Origin: an uncultured Lachnospiraceae bacterium
GTDB taxonomy: Bacteria; Bacillota; Clostridia; Lachnospirales; Lachnospiraceae
Reading direction: 5' to 3'
NCBI GenBank assembly: GCA_947629585.1
Contig: CANREH010000006.1
Location: 1 to 60,786 of the forward strand
Length of the DNA stretch: 60,786 bases
This document shows, in pieces, positions 35,061-45,100 of the stretch. Every line of letters starts with the position of its first letter. The first letter of the stretch is position 1. Made by a program: the position numbers and the translations under genes. The notes beneath the pieces were generated by a model. The model was given only the letters and a program-made list of their open reading frames with translations, had not been told where the DNA came from and did not search any database.

Positions 35061-36467
35061 ATGGGCGGATTTTTTGGCGCGGCATCAAAGACAGACTGTG
35101 TTTTTGATTTATTTTATGGAACCGATTACCACTCCCATCTGGGAACCAGGCGCGCAGGAATGGCGGTGTTTAGTGAAGAAACAGGATTTGACAAAGCAAT
35201 CCACAATATTGAAAACGCACCGTTTCGGACAAAATTTACAAAGGAATCTCATTCTATGCATGGAACTCTTGGCATTGGCTGTATTTCGGATTATGAAGCC
35301 CAGCCGATTCTTGTGCGTTCGCACCACGGGACTTTCGCAATTACCACCATCGGAAAAATCAATAATATCGACAGCATTGTAAAAAGCCTGGTGGATCAGG
35401 ATATTCATTTTTTTGAAATGCAGAATGGGGAAATCAATGCGACGGAACTGGTTGCCGCCATGATTAACCAGAAAGAGAATTTTATTGAAGGAATCAGATA
35501 TGTACAGGAAACGGTGGAAGGCTCGTTAAGTATGCTGATTTTGACGCCGAAGGGAATTTATGCGGCGAGGGACAGGCTTGGCAGGACGCCGATTGTCACC
35601 GGGAAAAAAGAGGACGGGTACTGCGCAAGCTTTGAAAGCTTTGCTTATCTGAATCTTGGCTATACGGATTACAGGGAGCTGGGACCGGGAGAGATTGCGG
35701 TCATCACAAAAGACGGGGTAAAGACTTTGATGGCGCCGGGAAAGGATATGAAGATCTGCGCCTTTTTATGGGTGTATTACGGTTATCCTTCTTCCTCTTA
35801 TGAGGGCGTTAATGTGGAGGAAATGCGGTATGAGTGCGGCAGGCTTTTGGCGGGGCGTGATCATGTGAAGCCGGATATTGTCGCAGGCATTCCCGATTCC
35901 GGGACGGCTCATGCGGTTGGGTATTCCAATGCTTCCGGCATTCCGTTTTCCCGTCCGTTTGTGAAATATACGCCGACCTGGCCGCGCTCTTTTATGCCGA
36001 CGCACCAGAGTAAGCGGAATTTAATTGCAAAAATGAAATTAATTCCCATCCACAATTTAATCAAAGGGAAAAAGCTGCTTTTAATTGACGATTCCCTTGT
36101 GAGGGGGACGCAGTTAGGGGAAACGACGGAATTTTTATACCGGAGCGGAGCCAAGGAAGTACATATCCGCCTTGCCTGCCCGCCGCTGTTATTCGGCTGC
36201 AAATACCTGAATTTTTCCCGTTCCGGCTCGGAAATGGAATTGATTGCAAGAAGGACAGTGGAAGAACTGGAAGGCGGCGAGCCGACAAGGGAGGTACTGA
36301 AAGAGTATGCCGATCCGGACAGTGAAAAATATAAAGCTATGGTGGATAAAATCAGGGAAAAGTTAAATTTTACTTCCCTGCGTTACCACAGGCTGGACGA
36401 TATGACAGCGTCGATTGGGATCGGCGCGGACAGGCTTTGTACATACTGCTGGGATGGGAGAGAATAA
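35061..36467 (+). CDS. PurF-like amidophosphoribosyltransferase lacking the catalytic cysteine
   Basis: 468 residues. The N-terminal Ntn glutaminase-type domain starts MGGFFGAASK, where PurF has MCGIFG; the Cys1 nucleophile is replaced by Gly, and the RG-region reads HLGTRRAGMAV. The C-terminal phosphoribosyltransferase domain has an intact PRPP loop LLIDDSLVRGTQL, and Cys residues for a PurF-type Fe-S cluster are retained (ICAFLW, ACPPLLFGC, CTYC near the end). It may use free ammonia or a different amine donor, or may have a regulatory role. The ATG at 35061 is preferred because it corresponds to PurF Met1 and AGAGG lies 10 nt upstream; the 35040 ATG has no SD. Confidence 0.8.
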   Translation: MGGFFGAASKTDCVFDLFYGTDYHSHLGTRRAGMAVFSEETGFDKAIHNIENAPFRTKFTKESHSMHGTLGIGCISDYEAQPILVRSHHGTFAITTIGKINNIDSIVKSLVDQDIHFFEMQNGEINATELVAAMINQKENFIEGIRYVQETVEGSLSMLILTPKGIYAARDRLGRTPIVTGKKEDGYCASFESFAYLNLGYTDYRELGPGEIAVITKDGVKTLMAPGKDMKICAFLWVYYGYPSSSYEGVNVEEMRYECGRLLAGRDHVKPDIVAGIPDSGTAHAVGYSNASGIPFSRPFVKYTPTWPRSFMPTHQSKRNLIAKMKLIPIHNLIKGKKLLLIDDSLVRGTQLGETTEFLYRSGAKEVHIRLACPPLLFGCKYLNFSRSGSEMELIARRTVEELEGGEPTREVLKEYADPDSEKYKAMVDKIREKLNFTSLRYHRLDDMTASIGIGADRLCTYCWDGRE

Positions 36468-36485
36468 AGAAGGCAGGAAAGATCA

Positions 36486-38207
36486 ATGTTAAAAAAATTT
36501 ATCGGTTATTACCGTCCGCATAAAAAATTGTTCTGCATGGATATGGCGGCGTCGTTTCTTGTGGCGCTGATTGGAATTATGTACCCGGTAGTGACAAGGA
36601 AAATGTTAAATGAATTTATTCCGAACAGGGAATATGATAAAATTATCTTTTTTGGCATTTTTGTATTTTGTCTGTATTTAATGCGGATGTTTTTACAGTA
36701 TTTTATCCAGTACCAGGGGCATATGATGGGCGTGAAAATGCAGGCGCAGATGCGCAGGGAAATGTTTGCCCATCTGGAAACGCTTCCGTACCGTTTTTAT
36801 GATCAGAATGAAACCGGAAAAATCATGTCAAGAATGACCAATGATTTGATGGACATCAGCGAACTGGCGCACCACGGGCCGGAAAATTTAATCATTACCA
36901 CTATTTCTGTATTGATTTCCTTTTTGTATCTGCTTTGTATCAATGCAAGGCTGACGGTATTTATTTTTATCTGCGTGCCGTTTATGCTGGCGGTGGTTCT
37001 GGTTTTGAGGAAGCGGATGCGGCAGGCTTTTATGAAAAGCCGCCAGTCCATTGCGTTAATCAATGCGTCGCTGGAAAGCAGCGTGAGCAATATCCGCGTG
37101 ACAAAGGCATTTACCAATGCCGATAAGGAAATGGAAAAGTTTGAGGTCGGAAATCAGGAATTTGTAGAAGCGCGCCGCCAGGCGTATCAGGCCATGGGGC
37201 AGTTCCATTCCTCCACTTCCTTTATTACGGATGTATTTAATGTCATTGTATTAATTGGCGGAGGTTTATTTTTGTATGACGGGAAAATTAATTTTGGCGA
37301 TTATTCCGCCTTTGTCGTTTCCGTCAATATGTTTTTGTCGCCGGTGACGACGTTAATTAATTTTATGGAGCAGTACCAGAACGGCGTGACCGGGTTTGAG
37401 CGTTTTCTGGAAATTATGGCGGAGGAGTCGGAAAAGGATGAAGAAGGAGCGGAGGACGCCGGAAAACTGGAAGGGACAATTGAGTTTCAGGATGTCTCTT
37501 ATGAGTATGAAAAAGGAAAAGAAGTGCTCAACCATATTAATTTAAAAATTGAAAAGGGGCAGACGTTTGCGCTGGTAGGGCCGAGCGGCGGCGGAAAAAC
37601 CACTATCTGCCATTTAATTCCGCATTTTTATGATATTGATTCCGGAAGCCTTCTTCTGGATGGAAAAGATATCCGCAGGCTTACGAGAGAATCGGTGCGG
37701 AAAAATATCGGCATTGTCCAGCAGGATATTTATCTGTTTAATGCCAGCATTCGGGATAATATTTTATACGGACGCCTAGACGCCAGCGAGGAAGAAGTCA
37801 TTGAGGCGGCGAAGCGGGCGAATATCCATGATTATATTATGAGCCTTGCGGAAGGCTATGATACCCGGATAGGAGAGCGCGGGGTGAAGCTGTCCGGCGG
37901 GCAGAAACAGCGGTTAAGCATTGCAAGGGTATTTTTGAAAAACCCGTCGATTTTAATTTTAGATGAAGCGACAAGCGCACTTGACAACACGACAGAAGTT
38001 TTAATCCAGAAATCTCTGGACGAGCTCTGCAAAGGAAGGACGACCATCGTTGTAGCGCACAGGCTTTCCACTGTAAAAAATGCGGATGAAATTGCGGTTA
38101 TTTCCGAAGGGAAAATTGTAGAGCGGGGAACGCATGAAGAACTGATGGGAGAAAACGGAATGTATGCGGAGCTTTATAAGCTGCAGTTCAGGGAAGAAGG
38201 GGAGTAG
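36486..38207 (+). CDS. ABC-type multidrug exporter half transporter
   Basis: 573 residues: six-helix type I exporter membrane domain (~1-310), then an ATP-binding cassette with Walker A GPSGGGKT, signature LSGGQKQRLSIARVFL, Walker B ILILDEATSAL and H-loop VVAHRLS. It likely homodimerises. Substrate unknown (lipid, peptide or drug). It follows the PurF-like gene by 18 nt. Confidence 0.92.
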   Translation: MLKKFIGYYRPHKKLFCMDMAASFLVALIGIMYPVVTRKMLNEFIPNREYDKIIFFGIFVFCLYLMRMFLQYFIQYQGHMMGVKMQAQMRREMFAHLETLPYRFYDQNETGKIMSRMTNDLMDISELAHHGPENLIITTISVLISFLYLLCINARLTVFIFICVPFMLAVVLVLRKRMRQAFMKSRQSIALINASLESSVSNIRVTKAFTNADKEMEKFEVGNQEFVEARRQAYQAMGQFHSSTSFITDVFNVIVLIGGGLFLYDGKINFGDYSAFVVSVNMFLSPVTTLINFMEQYQNGVTGFERFLEIMAEESEKDEEGAEDAGKLEGTIEFQDVSYEYEKGKEVLNHINLKIEKGQTFALVGPSGGGKTTICHLIPHFYDIDSGSLLLDGKDIRRLTRESVRKNIGIVQQDIYLFNASIRDNILYGRLDASEEEVIEAAKRANIHDYIMSLAEGYDTRIGERGVKLSGGQKQRLSIARVFLKNPSILILDEATSALDNTTEVLIQKSLDELCKGRTTIVVAHRLSTVKNADEIAVISEGKIVERGTHEELMGENGMYAELYKLQFREEGE

Positions 38208-38289
38208 GAGTGATTAGGAGGATTTATGAATGCCTCAGGTTTTTAAGATTCATAAAATTGAGCTGAGCATTGATAAGGAGAATGACATT

Positions 38290-38997
38290 ATGAGAAAACC
38301 GATGATTGGAATTGTACCGCTGCTTGATGTGGAAAAAGACAGTTATTGGATGCTGCCGGGCTATATGAAAGGAATTGAAGCCGTAGGAGGGCTGCCGGTG
38401 ATGCTGCCGCTTACGGAAGATGAGGAGGAAATAAGGCAGCTTTTGGAATTGTGCGGCGGGATTTTATTTACCGGAGGGCAGGATGTGTCGCCGGAGCTTT
38501 ACAGGGAAGAGAAACTTCCGGAATGCGGCGAGTGCAGCCGGGAAAGGGATCGTATGGAGACGCTGTTATTAAAACAGGTTTTGGAAAAGGACATTCCTGC
38601 GTTTGGCATCTGCCGCGGAATCCAGTTTATCAATGCCTGCCTGGGAGGGACGCTTTATCAGGATCTCCCGGCGCAGAAGCCGTCTGGGACAGAGCATCAC
38701 CAGAAGCCGCCGTATGATCAGCCTGTCCATAAAGTCATAATCAGCCAGGGTTCGCCTTTGCAGCAGTTATTAAAAAAAGAAACCCTTGCTGTTAACAGTT
38801 ACCATCATCAGGCTGTGAAAAAGACAGCGCCGGGGCTTAGCGTCATGGCTCTTTCTGAAGATGGAATTGTGGAAGCTGTTTTCATGCCGGGAAAGAAATT
38901 TTTATGGGCGGTGCAGTGGCACCCGGAATTTTCCTTTTTTAACGATCAGGACAGCAGGAAAATATTAAAGGCGTTTGTGGAGGCGGCAAAAGGGTAG
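38290..38997 (+). CDS. PuuD-like gamma-glutamyl hydrolase (class I amidotransferase)
   Basis: 235 residues. Nucleophile elbow FGICRGIQFIN (Cys) and QWHPEFS (His-Glu) form the catalytic triad of class I glutamine amidotransferase-like peptidases. TGGQDVSPELYREE matches the gamma-glutamyl-GABA hydrolase family. The ATG at 38290 has AAGGAG upstream and corresponds to the family N-terminus; an ATG at 38230 (after AGGAGG) could make a 20-residue longer product. Likely cleaves gamma-glutamyl amines. It is 22 nt downstream of the ABC gene if the longer form is used. Confidence 0.87.
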   Translation: MRKPMIGIVPLLDVEKDSYWMLPGYMKGIEAVGGLPVMLPLTEDEEEIRQLLELCGGILFTGGQDVSPELYREEKLPECGECSRERDRMETLLLKQVLEKDIPAFGICRGIQFINACLGGTLYQDLPAQKPSGTEHHQKPPYDQPVHKVIISQGSPLQQLLKKETLAVNSYHHQAVKKTAPGLSVMALSEDGIVEAVFMPGKKFLWAVQWHPEFSFFNDQDSRKILKAFVEAAKG

Positions 38998-39045
38998 GGA
39001 TATGGTACAGTAGATAAAAAATAAGAATTTTTGGAGGAAAAGAAG

Positions 39046-39405
39046 ATGGTATTGCTATGTTACAGAAAATGTTCTACCTGCCAGAAAGCAAAGAAATGGC
39101 TGGATGAACACAATATAGAATATAAAGAACGTGATATTGTTGAGGAAAATCCGTCTTATGATGAATTAAAGGATTGGCATCAAAAAAGCGGATTCCCGCT
39201 TAAAAAATTTTTTAATACCAGCGGGCTGCTTTATAGAGAAATGCAGTTAAAGGACAAGCTGGCATCCATGAGTGAAGATGAGCAATGGAAGCTTTTAGCT
39301 TCCAACGGAATGCTTGTGAAACGTCCGATTCTTGTTGATGAAGATATCTTATTGATAGGTTTCAAAGAAGCAGAGTGGGAGGAAAAATTATTAAAAGCAT
39401 TCTGA
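39046..39405 (+). CDS. Spx/ArsC family protein
   Basis: 119 residues with the thioredoxin-like fold and a CSTCQKAKKWLDEHNIEYKERDI N-terminus; the CxxC of Spx-like regulators is present, and the LLASNGMLVKRPILV segment is typical. Arsenate reductase activity or a regulatory RNA-polymerase-binding role are both possible; ArsC-type enzymes of this family use CX5R, and R10 is not obvious here. GGAGG lies 8 nt before the ATG. Followed by a bidirectional terminator. Confidence 0.82.
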   Translation: MVLLCYRKCSTCQKAKKWLDEHNIEYKERDIVEENPSYDELKDWHQKSGFPLKKFFNTSGLLYREMQLKDKLASMSEDEQWKLLASNGMLVKRPILVDEDILLIGFKEAEWEEKLLKAF

Positions 39406-39460
39406 AAAATGTATAAAGAATTGAGTTGTTAACGGATATATAAAGGTAAAAAGAAGAGAT

Positions 39461-39517
39461 GGGGCTGTCGCAGTAAGAACGATATTTTGTATCTATGTTC
39501 CTTAATGCGGCAGCCCC
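39461..39517. terminator. Bidirectional terminator, GGGGCTGTCGC family copy 3
   Basis: GGGGCTGTCGCAGTAAGAAC (39461-39480) pairs with GTTCCTTAATGCGGCAGCCCC (39497-39517), with compensated changes relative to copies 1 and 2, around an AT-rich loop. It lies between the convergent Spx-like and deacetylase genes. Confidence 0.72.
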
Positions 39518-39546
39518 TCTAAAAATTCTTTTCCGGTTTTTCTGTC

Positions 39547-40362
39547 TTACGCGATCTCATCTAAAGTACCAAACCGAAATCCTTTTTTTGCCAGAAAATC
39601 AATTACATCCGGTAAAGCTTCCGTATTTGATTTCGAGATTGCATGTATCAATGGAATCATTCCGTTAAAATAATGCTTTTTAAATTTGTTGATAACATAT
39701 TCCTTTCCAGGCTGTTTGCTCTCGTCATAATCATAATAAGCTAAACTCCAAAGGAATGTTGCATATCCCATATCCTGCAGAATCTTCAATACGCGGACAC
39801 TGTATACTCCTTCCGGCGGGCGCACATAAGGGTCCATGTCATACCCTGTCAATTCTTTCATTGTCTTTGCGCACTGTTTAATTTCTTTTTTAATCCGGCC
39901 GACAGAGCAGCTTGTCAGCTGTGGGTGCAGGCATGTGTGATTCCCCACTAAATGGCCTTCTTTTTTCATTTGTTTTACAAGCCCTGGGGCGCTTTTAATA
40001 TAACCCTCCGTTACGAAAAAGATTGCTTTCACTTTTTTCTTTTTTAATGTTTTTAAAATCTTTTTCGTATACCCGTTTTCATATCCGCAGTCAAAGGTTA
40101 AGTATACCACAGGATCTTTTTTCTTTGCCCGGATATCGTAGTAATACGCATTGTAATCTTTTAATTTTACGCCGCTTGGCCTGGCTCCTGATGGAACGGT
40201 ATGATCTGTATGCAGCCCGAGTCCAAAAGAAATTTTTGTATTTGAATATTGGCTGTAATCCACCTGCTTCTTGGAAGCGGCGGCCTGGGCCATAGGCATC
40301 GGGGCGCACAATGACAACATGATGAAAAAAGCAATGAGACGGTAAATAATATTGTTTTTCAT
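39547..40362 (-). CDS. Polysaccharide deacetylase (PdaA-like), exported
   Basis: 271 residues. N-terminal signal sequence (IIYRLIAFFIMLSLCAPMPMAQA) with a cleavage site after AQA. NodB-homology domain: TFDCGYENG (metal-binding D), GNHTCLHPQ (HxxxH), RPPEGVYS and LIHA. This combination with FDCGYENGYT is characteristic of PdaA-type N-acetylmuramic acid deacetylases needed for muramic-delta-lactam in spore cortex. Acts outside the membrane. Suggests a spore-forming ancestry. ATG has GGAGGGA before it. Confidence 0.88.
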   Translation of the reverse strand: MKNNIIYRLIAFFIMLSLCAPMPMAQAAASKKQVDYSQYSNTKISFGLGLHTDHTVPSGARPSGVKLKDYNAYYYDIRAKKKDPVVYLTFDCGYENGYTKKILKTLKKKKVKAIFFVTEGYIKSAPGLVKQMKKEGHLVGNHTCLHPQLTSCSVGRIKKEIKQCAKTMKELTGYDMDPYVRPPEGVYSVRVLKILQDMGYATFLWSLAYYDYDESKQPGKEYVINKFKKHYFNGMIPLIHAISKSNTEALPDVIDFLAKKGFRFGTLDEIA

Positions 40363-40465
40363 AAATCCCTCCTGGCTGTATCCATAGATACGTTTTCTTT
40401 ATTCTATCATAGAATTACTGCTTCTGCAAGGCTTTGGCTCCTTGAGCTACCGCAGTTTAGTACGA

Positions 40466-40494
40466 TTGACAAAAAACATGACTTTGTATATGAT
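40466..40494 (+). promoter_or_regulatory. Promoter for DUF3877 gene
   Basis: TTGACA (40466-40471), 17-nt spacer, TATGAT (40489-40494), a near-perfect vegetative promoter. Confidence 0.7.
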
Positions 40495-40556
40495 AGAGAT
40501 ATACATGGGATGAGGCAGGATCGGTAAATATTTTAGGAAAGCAGGGAGGATTTCCA

Positions 40557-41090
40557 ATGGAGTTTAAAAGACTGGAAAAGAATTTGATGGATATTATTGC
40601 GGAGCAGCAGTTAAAGCTGGGATATCGGAGCGAGAAGGTGCGGCTGTATTATCCTCTGTCCTCTTTGGAGGGGCTTCTCGGTACACAGTGTACAGCAGAA
40701 GAAATGAAAACATATTTGAAAGAATTCTGCCATGAAGAAAAGGAACGGCTTGGGGAAATCAAGATTTCCGAGGAGAAGGAACGGTTCTGCTTTTTGATTC
40801 CGCCGGAGGGGAGCGATTATATCCATGAACATGCGGAAGGGACGGAATTTCTTTCGGAATTTCTTTCCGCGGTGCAAAGGCATGGATGCACCTTTGATGA
40901 TATTTTATGTGTATTTAAAAAATATTCCGGCTGTGTCCATGCGGAAGAAACAGAGCAGGGGGAGTTTGACTATCTGCTGTATTTTGAGGACGGGGTTCCG
41001 GATGATTTTCTGTACTGCCTGGCGAAAGAAGGAGAGCATATGATTTACCACAGATTTACAAGGGAAGATTATCGGGATTTTAACTTTTAG
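40557..41090 (+). CDS. DUF3877-like protein
   Basis: 177 residues, soluble and acidic (KRLEKNLMDIIAEQQLKLGYRSEKVRLYYPLSSL). It resembles the Lachnospiraceae family of unknown function DUF3877; no motif indicates an enzyme. GGGAGG precedes the ATG. It has its own promoter and is followed by the AraC gene 54 nt on. Confidence 0.65.
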   Translation: MEFKRLEKNLMDIIAEQQLKLGYRSEKVRLYYPLSSLEGLLGTQCTAEEMKTYLKEFCHEEKERLGEIKISEEKERFCFLIPPEGSDYIHEHAEGTEFLSEFLSAVQRHGCTFDDILCVFKKYSGCVHAEETEQGEFDYLLYFEDGVPDDFLYCLAKEGEHMIYHRFTREDYRDFNF

Positions 41091-41144
41091 GGATACGGAG
41101 GATTTAAGATAGAACAGTCAATGGGGAGGGAGATTGGATAGGGT

Positions 41145-42029
41145 ATGCAGCATCCAAAGACAGCATTTACGGTATCGGCGGGGTTTGAGTGCCTGGAGTT
41201 ATTTTATAAGCAGTCGGTCGATCTTTATCTGTGTTACTGCGGCATCGAGGAATGCAGCCCGGGGCATAGCTTTGGGCCTGCCGTGAGGAAGGATTTTCTG
41301 ATTCACTATATTACCGCAGGGAAAGGGATTTACCGGGTCGGGGAGAAATCCTATGAGCTGGGAGAAGGCAGTTATTTCCTGATTTGCCCCGGCGTGACCA
41401 CTTTTTACCAGGCGGATAAAAAGGACCCGTGGTCATATCTCTGGGTCGGGTTTAACGGGATGAGGGCGGAGTCGTACCTTGCGTACCTTCATTTGAATCG
41501 GAAAGATAAACTGACCGGGGTATGCAAAAATAAAAAGGCGCTGCTTTCCTGCGTGGAGGAAATGTTAAAAGCAAAGGAACTGACCTATGCAGACGAGTTA
41601 AAACGGGAGGCGCAGCTTTATCTTTTTTTATCGGAGCTTGCCGCACAGAGCAGGGAAACGGAAGAGAAAAAATCCTATGATTACCCGGTGCAGGTTTATG
41701 TGGAACATGCCCTTCAGTATATGCAGGAGCATTACCGGGAAGCGGTGCGGGTGAAGGATGTCGCCGATTTTGTCGGGCTTAACCGTAGTTATTTGACAAG
41801 CAGCTTTAAGAAAATATTAGGGGAGACGCCGCAGGAATATTTGATCCGCCTGCGCATGGAAAAGGCGGAAGAATTGTTAAAAACAACGAAAGAGCCGGTT
41901 GCGGAAATTGCGTCTCTTGTGGGCTATGAAGATCCTTTAACGTTTTCCAAAGTTTTTAAACGGGAACGGGGCGTAAGCCCGAAGGAATACCGGGGCAAAG
42001 GAGATATTCAGATAGAAAACCGTTGGTAG
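41145..42029 (+). CDS. AraC family transcriptional regulator
   Basis: 294 residues. N-terminal cupin-like sensor domain (~20-170; VGEKSYELGEGSYFLICPGV) and a C-terminal double helix-turn-helix: VKDVADFVGLNRSYLTSSFKKILGETPQEYLIRLRMEKAEELL and VAEIASLVGYEDPLTFSKVFKRERGVSPKEYR. Such regulators often activate sugar-use genes in response to the sugar. Directly upstream and in the same direction as the GH97/GH36 genes, so it probably controls them. Confidence 0.9.
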   Translation: MQHPKTAFTVSAGFECLELFYKQSVDLYLCYCGIEECSPGHSFGPAVRKDFLIHYITAGKGIYRVGEKSYELGEGSYFLICPGVTTFYQADKKDPWSYLWVGFNGMRAESYLAYLHLNRKDKLTGVCKNKKALLSCVEEMLKAKELTYADELKREAQLYLFLSELAAQSRETEEKKSYDYPVQVYVEHALQYMQEHYREAVRVKDVADFVGLNRSYLTSSFKKILGETPQEYLIRLRMEKAEELLKTTKEPVAEIASLVGYEDPLTFSKVFKRERGVSPKEYRGKGDIQIENRW

Positions 42030-42070
42030 ATCTAACATTTTTCCTGTAGAAACACACAAAAATCCATACG

Positions 42071-42095
42071 AAATCCTCCAGGATTTGTTTATAAT
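42071..42095 (+). promoter_or_regulatory. Operator-like palindrome and -10 before GH97 gene
   Basis: AAATCCT-CC-AGGATTT (42071-42086) is a 7-bp inverted repeat, and TATAAT (42090-42095) follows with no good -35, the pattern of an activator-dependent promoter. The adjacent AraC protein is the obvious candidate. Confidence 0.45.
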
Positions 42096-42140
42096 GTGAA
42101 AAACAATGTAATCATTGTAACAGATCTTGGGGGTATTTTT

Positions 42141-45100
42141 ATGATGAGGAAACAGTGGAAAAAAATGATAGCAGTCACTGTCTGCGCTGCGTTAAGCGCT
42201 TCCCTTCCCGGTTTTGCAGGGCAGGGAAACGGTCTGGCAGCTCCGGTGCAGGCGGCGGAGAGTACGGGGTTTACGGAAGTTAAGGATGCAGGCGTTACGT
42301 CTCCGGACGGGGAGCTTTCTGTCCGGATTTTGCAGAATGGAAAGGGCAGGTATTACTATACGGCAGAGAAACAGGGAAGCGTCGTTTTAGAAGCGTCTGC
42401 CCTGGGAATAGAAACGGCGTCCGCTGATTTTACCAAAGGCGCCGTACTGAAAAATGTTCAGGTTTCGGAAGAAAAGAAACAGGAGTATTCCCTTCTTAAC
42501 GGGAAGCATTTAAAGGTATCCGATGCTTACCGGGAAATGACGTTTGATTTAGAAAAAGAAGGGAGGATCTGTACCGTCGTTGTCCAGGCTCATAATGACG
42601 GTCTGGCTTACCGCTATGAACTGCATGGAGAAGACGGGAAAGAGGAAACGGTCAAGGGGGAGAGCAGTGAGTTTTCTCTGCCGGAAAATGCAAAGGTCTG
42701 GGCAGGTTCTATCAGCAATACATATGAGTATGATTACACTTCTATGACTATGGAGCAACTTAAAGCGGCTTCTTCCAAATATTCTGTCCCGCTGCTGGCT
42801 TCGACGGGGAAGGCATGGGTTTTGCTGACAGAGGCGAATGTGTTTAATGAAGAAGAGCCGTATTGTTCTTCTTATCTGAAAACGGAGGCAGGATCGGACA
42901 GCCTGTCGATGACTTTCGGCAATAAAGTGGGAACGGTTTCCATGACTTACCAAAACGGGAAATTTCATACTCCGTGGCGTGCTGCGGTCATTGCAGATAA
43001 CTTGAATACCCTGATGAACAGCGATTTGGTGACAAGCTTAAATCCGGAAGCAGAGGAAGAAACCTACCATTATTCGGAGTGGGTGGACAGCGCAAAAGCG
43101 GCCTGGTCGTGGTGGTCGGAAGCGGGAGATGATCCGATTGAATATGCGCCGCAGGAGGATTATATTGACTTTGCGGCGGAAAACGGATGGGAAATGGTAT
43201 GTCTTGATTTTGGCTGGTGTTTATGGGAAGATTATCAGGAAAAAGTGGCGCATTTATGTGAGTATGCCAAAGAAAGAAATGTAAAAATCATGCTCTGGTA
43301 CGGCGTCAATAACACGGGGCATTCCGGCTGGAAGGACGCAGACGGAAAAGCAGCGTATCCGACGTATTCTTTAAAAACAACGGAAGATTTACAGAAACAA
43401 TTTTCCTGGGCGGAAAGCGTCGGTGTGGCGGCAGTCAAGGTGGATTACTACGAAAGCGATACGCAGGCGACGATGGAACAGATGTTTCAATGTGCGAAAA
43501 TTGCGGCGGAGCATAAACTGGAAGTGTTGTTCCACGGCTGCACGATGCCGGGCGGGGAAAACAGGACCTTTCCGAATATTTTGTCCTATGAGGCGGTCTT
43601 TGGGGAAGAGTACCATAAATTTGGATCAGCATCCCCGACGATTGAGACATTACTGACATATCCGTATACGAGAAATGTGGTCGGTTCGATGGATTTTACC
43701 CCGGCGGCCCTTCCGGTGACGGCAATCCCGGCAACGGCGGGTTTTCAGTTGGGGGAAACAGTGGTGTTTGAGTCCGGAATTGTGACGCTGGCTTCTTCAA
43801 TTTATGCTTATGAAGGAAACCATGCCCTTCCGTTTTTAAATGAACTGGAATCCAAATGGGAGGAAAGCCGTCTGTTGGATGAAGATCAGGCAGAGCCGGG
43901 AGAATATGCGGCGGTTGCAAGAAAAGCCGTTGGCAAAGAGAAATGGCTGATCGGCGTTATGACAAAAGAAAAACGGACGGCAAACCTTTCCCTTGATTTT
44001 CTTGGAGAAGGAGAGTATAAAGCGCTTGTCTTTTCTGATAATGAAACAGGTTCGGAAACGGAATATAAAGAGCTGACAGTGACGAAGGATTCTGTCATCA
44101 AAGAAGAGCTGAAAGAAAACGGCGGGCTTGGCATTGTCATTACAAGGGAATCCGTGGAAATACCACAGCTAAATGTTACTTATTATGAAATGGAAACTGC
44201 CGCCCTTTCCGGGGAAGCGGTAGTGTCGGAAAACAGTTTTGCTTCCGGATTAAAGCAGGTGAATTTAGGCTATGGCAGCGCTAATCAGGCAGCGATTGAA
44301 GTTACGGCGGAGCAGGATGGCATTTATGCTATGGATGTATTCTATAAGGCAGGATCGGAACGGCAGTTTTGTTATCAGGTCAATGGAGGAGAAGCCGTCC
44401 GGACGGAAGCGGTAAGCTCCGGGATGAATTCCATTGCAAAATATACCTGTTACATAAAGCTGTCCGCCGGGAAGAATACGATTGCATTTTATAATGAAAA
44501 CGCTAACTTTGTCGGGCTGGATCGGGTGGCTGTAAAAAAAGCGCCGGAAGAATCCGCGCAGGTAACGGAATCCTCGGAAAATACCTTTGAGGGAAAAGAG
44601 GGCATCCAATATACTTATTCCAGTTATCTGGCGACGGAAGCGAAGACCAATGCGGTAAAGGAAAAAGGAGCTGTGGGCTGGCTTGGCGGAAATGCCGGGT
44701 CCTATCTGGAATTTACGGTTCAGACGGATAAAAAGGGCGGGCATATGTTAAAGCTTGGCTATATGACAGGAGAGAGCCGCAGCGTGATCGTCAGCGTCAA
44801 CGGCGGAAAAGGGAAATCTTATTTCTGTGCGTCCACAGGCGGTTATGCCCTAGATTCCCTGGATTATGAGTTTTTCCCGGCTTCTTTGAAAAAAGGCGAA
44901 AACAGTATAAGGATTACGAACCCTTCCGGTTACTGCCCGAATATTTACAGCCTCGGCGTTTCTGAGGAGCAGGTAGAAGTTCCGTTAGAATCGGGGACGG
45001 TTGTTGTGAAAAACGGCTTGAAATTTAAGCTTGCCAAAGTAAACGGAAAGAAGAAAACCGCTGTCGTAACCGGGCTTAAGAAAAATAAAGCATCGGTTTC

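Noticed and set aside
36486-38207. Peptidase-containing bacteriocin exporter
   Set aside because: No N-terminal C39 peptidase domain; a plain half-transporter.
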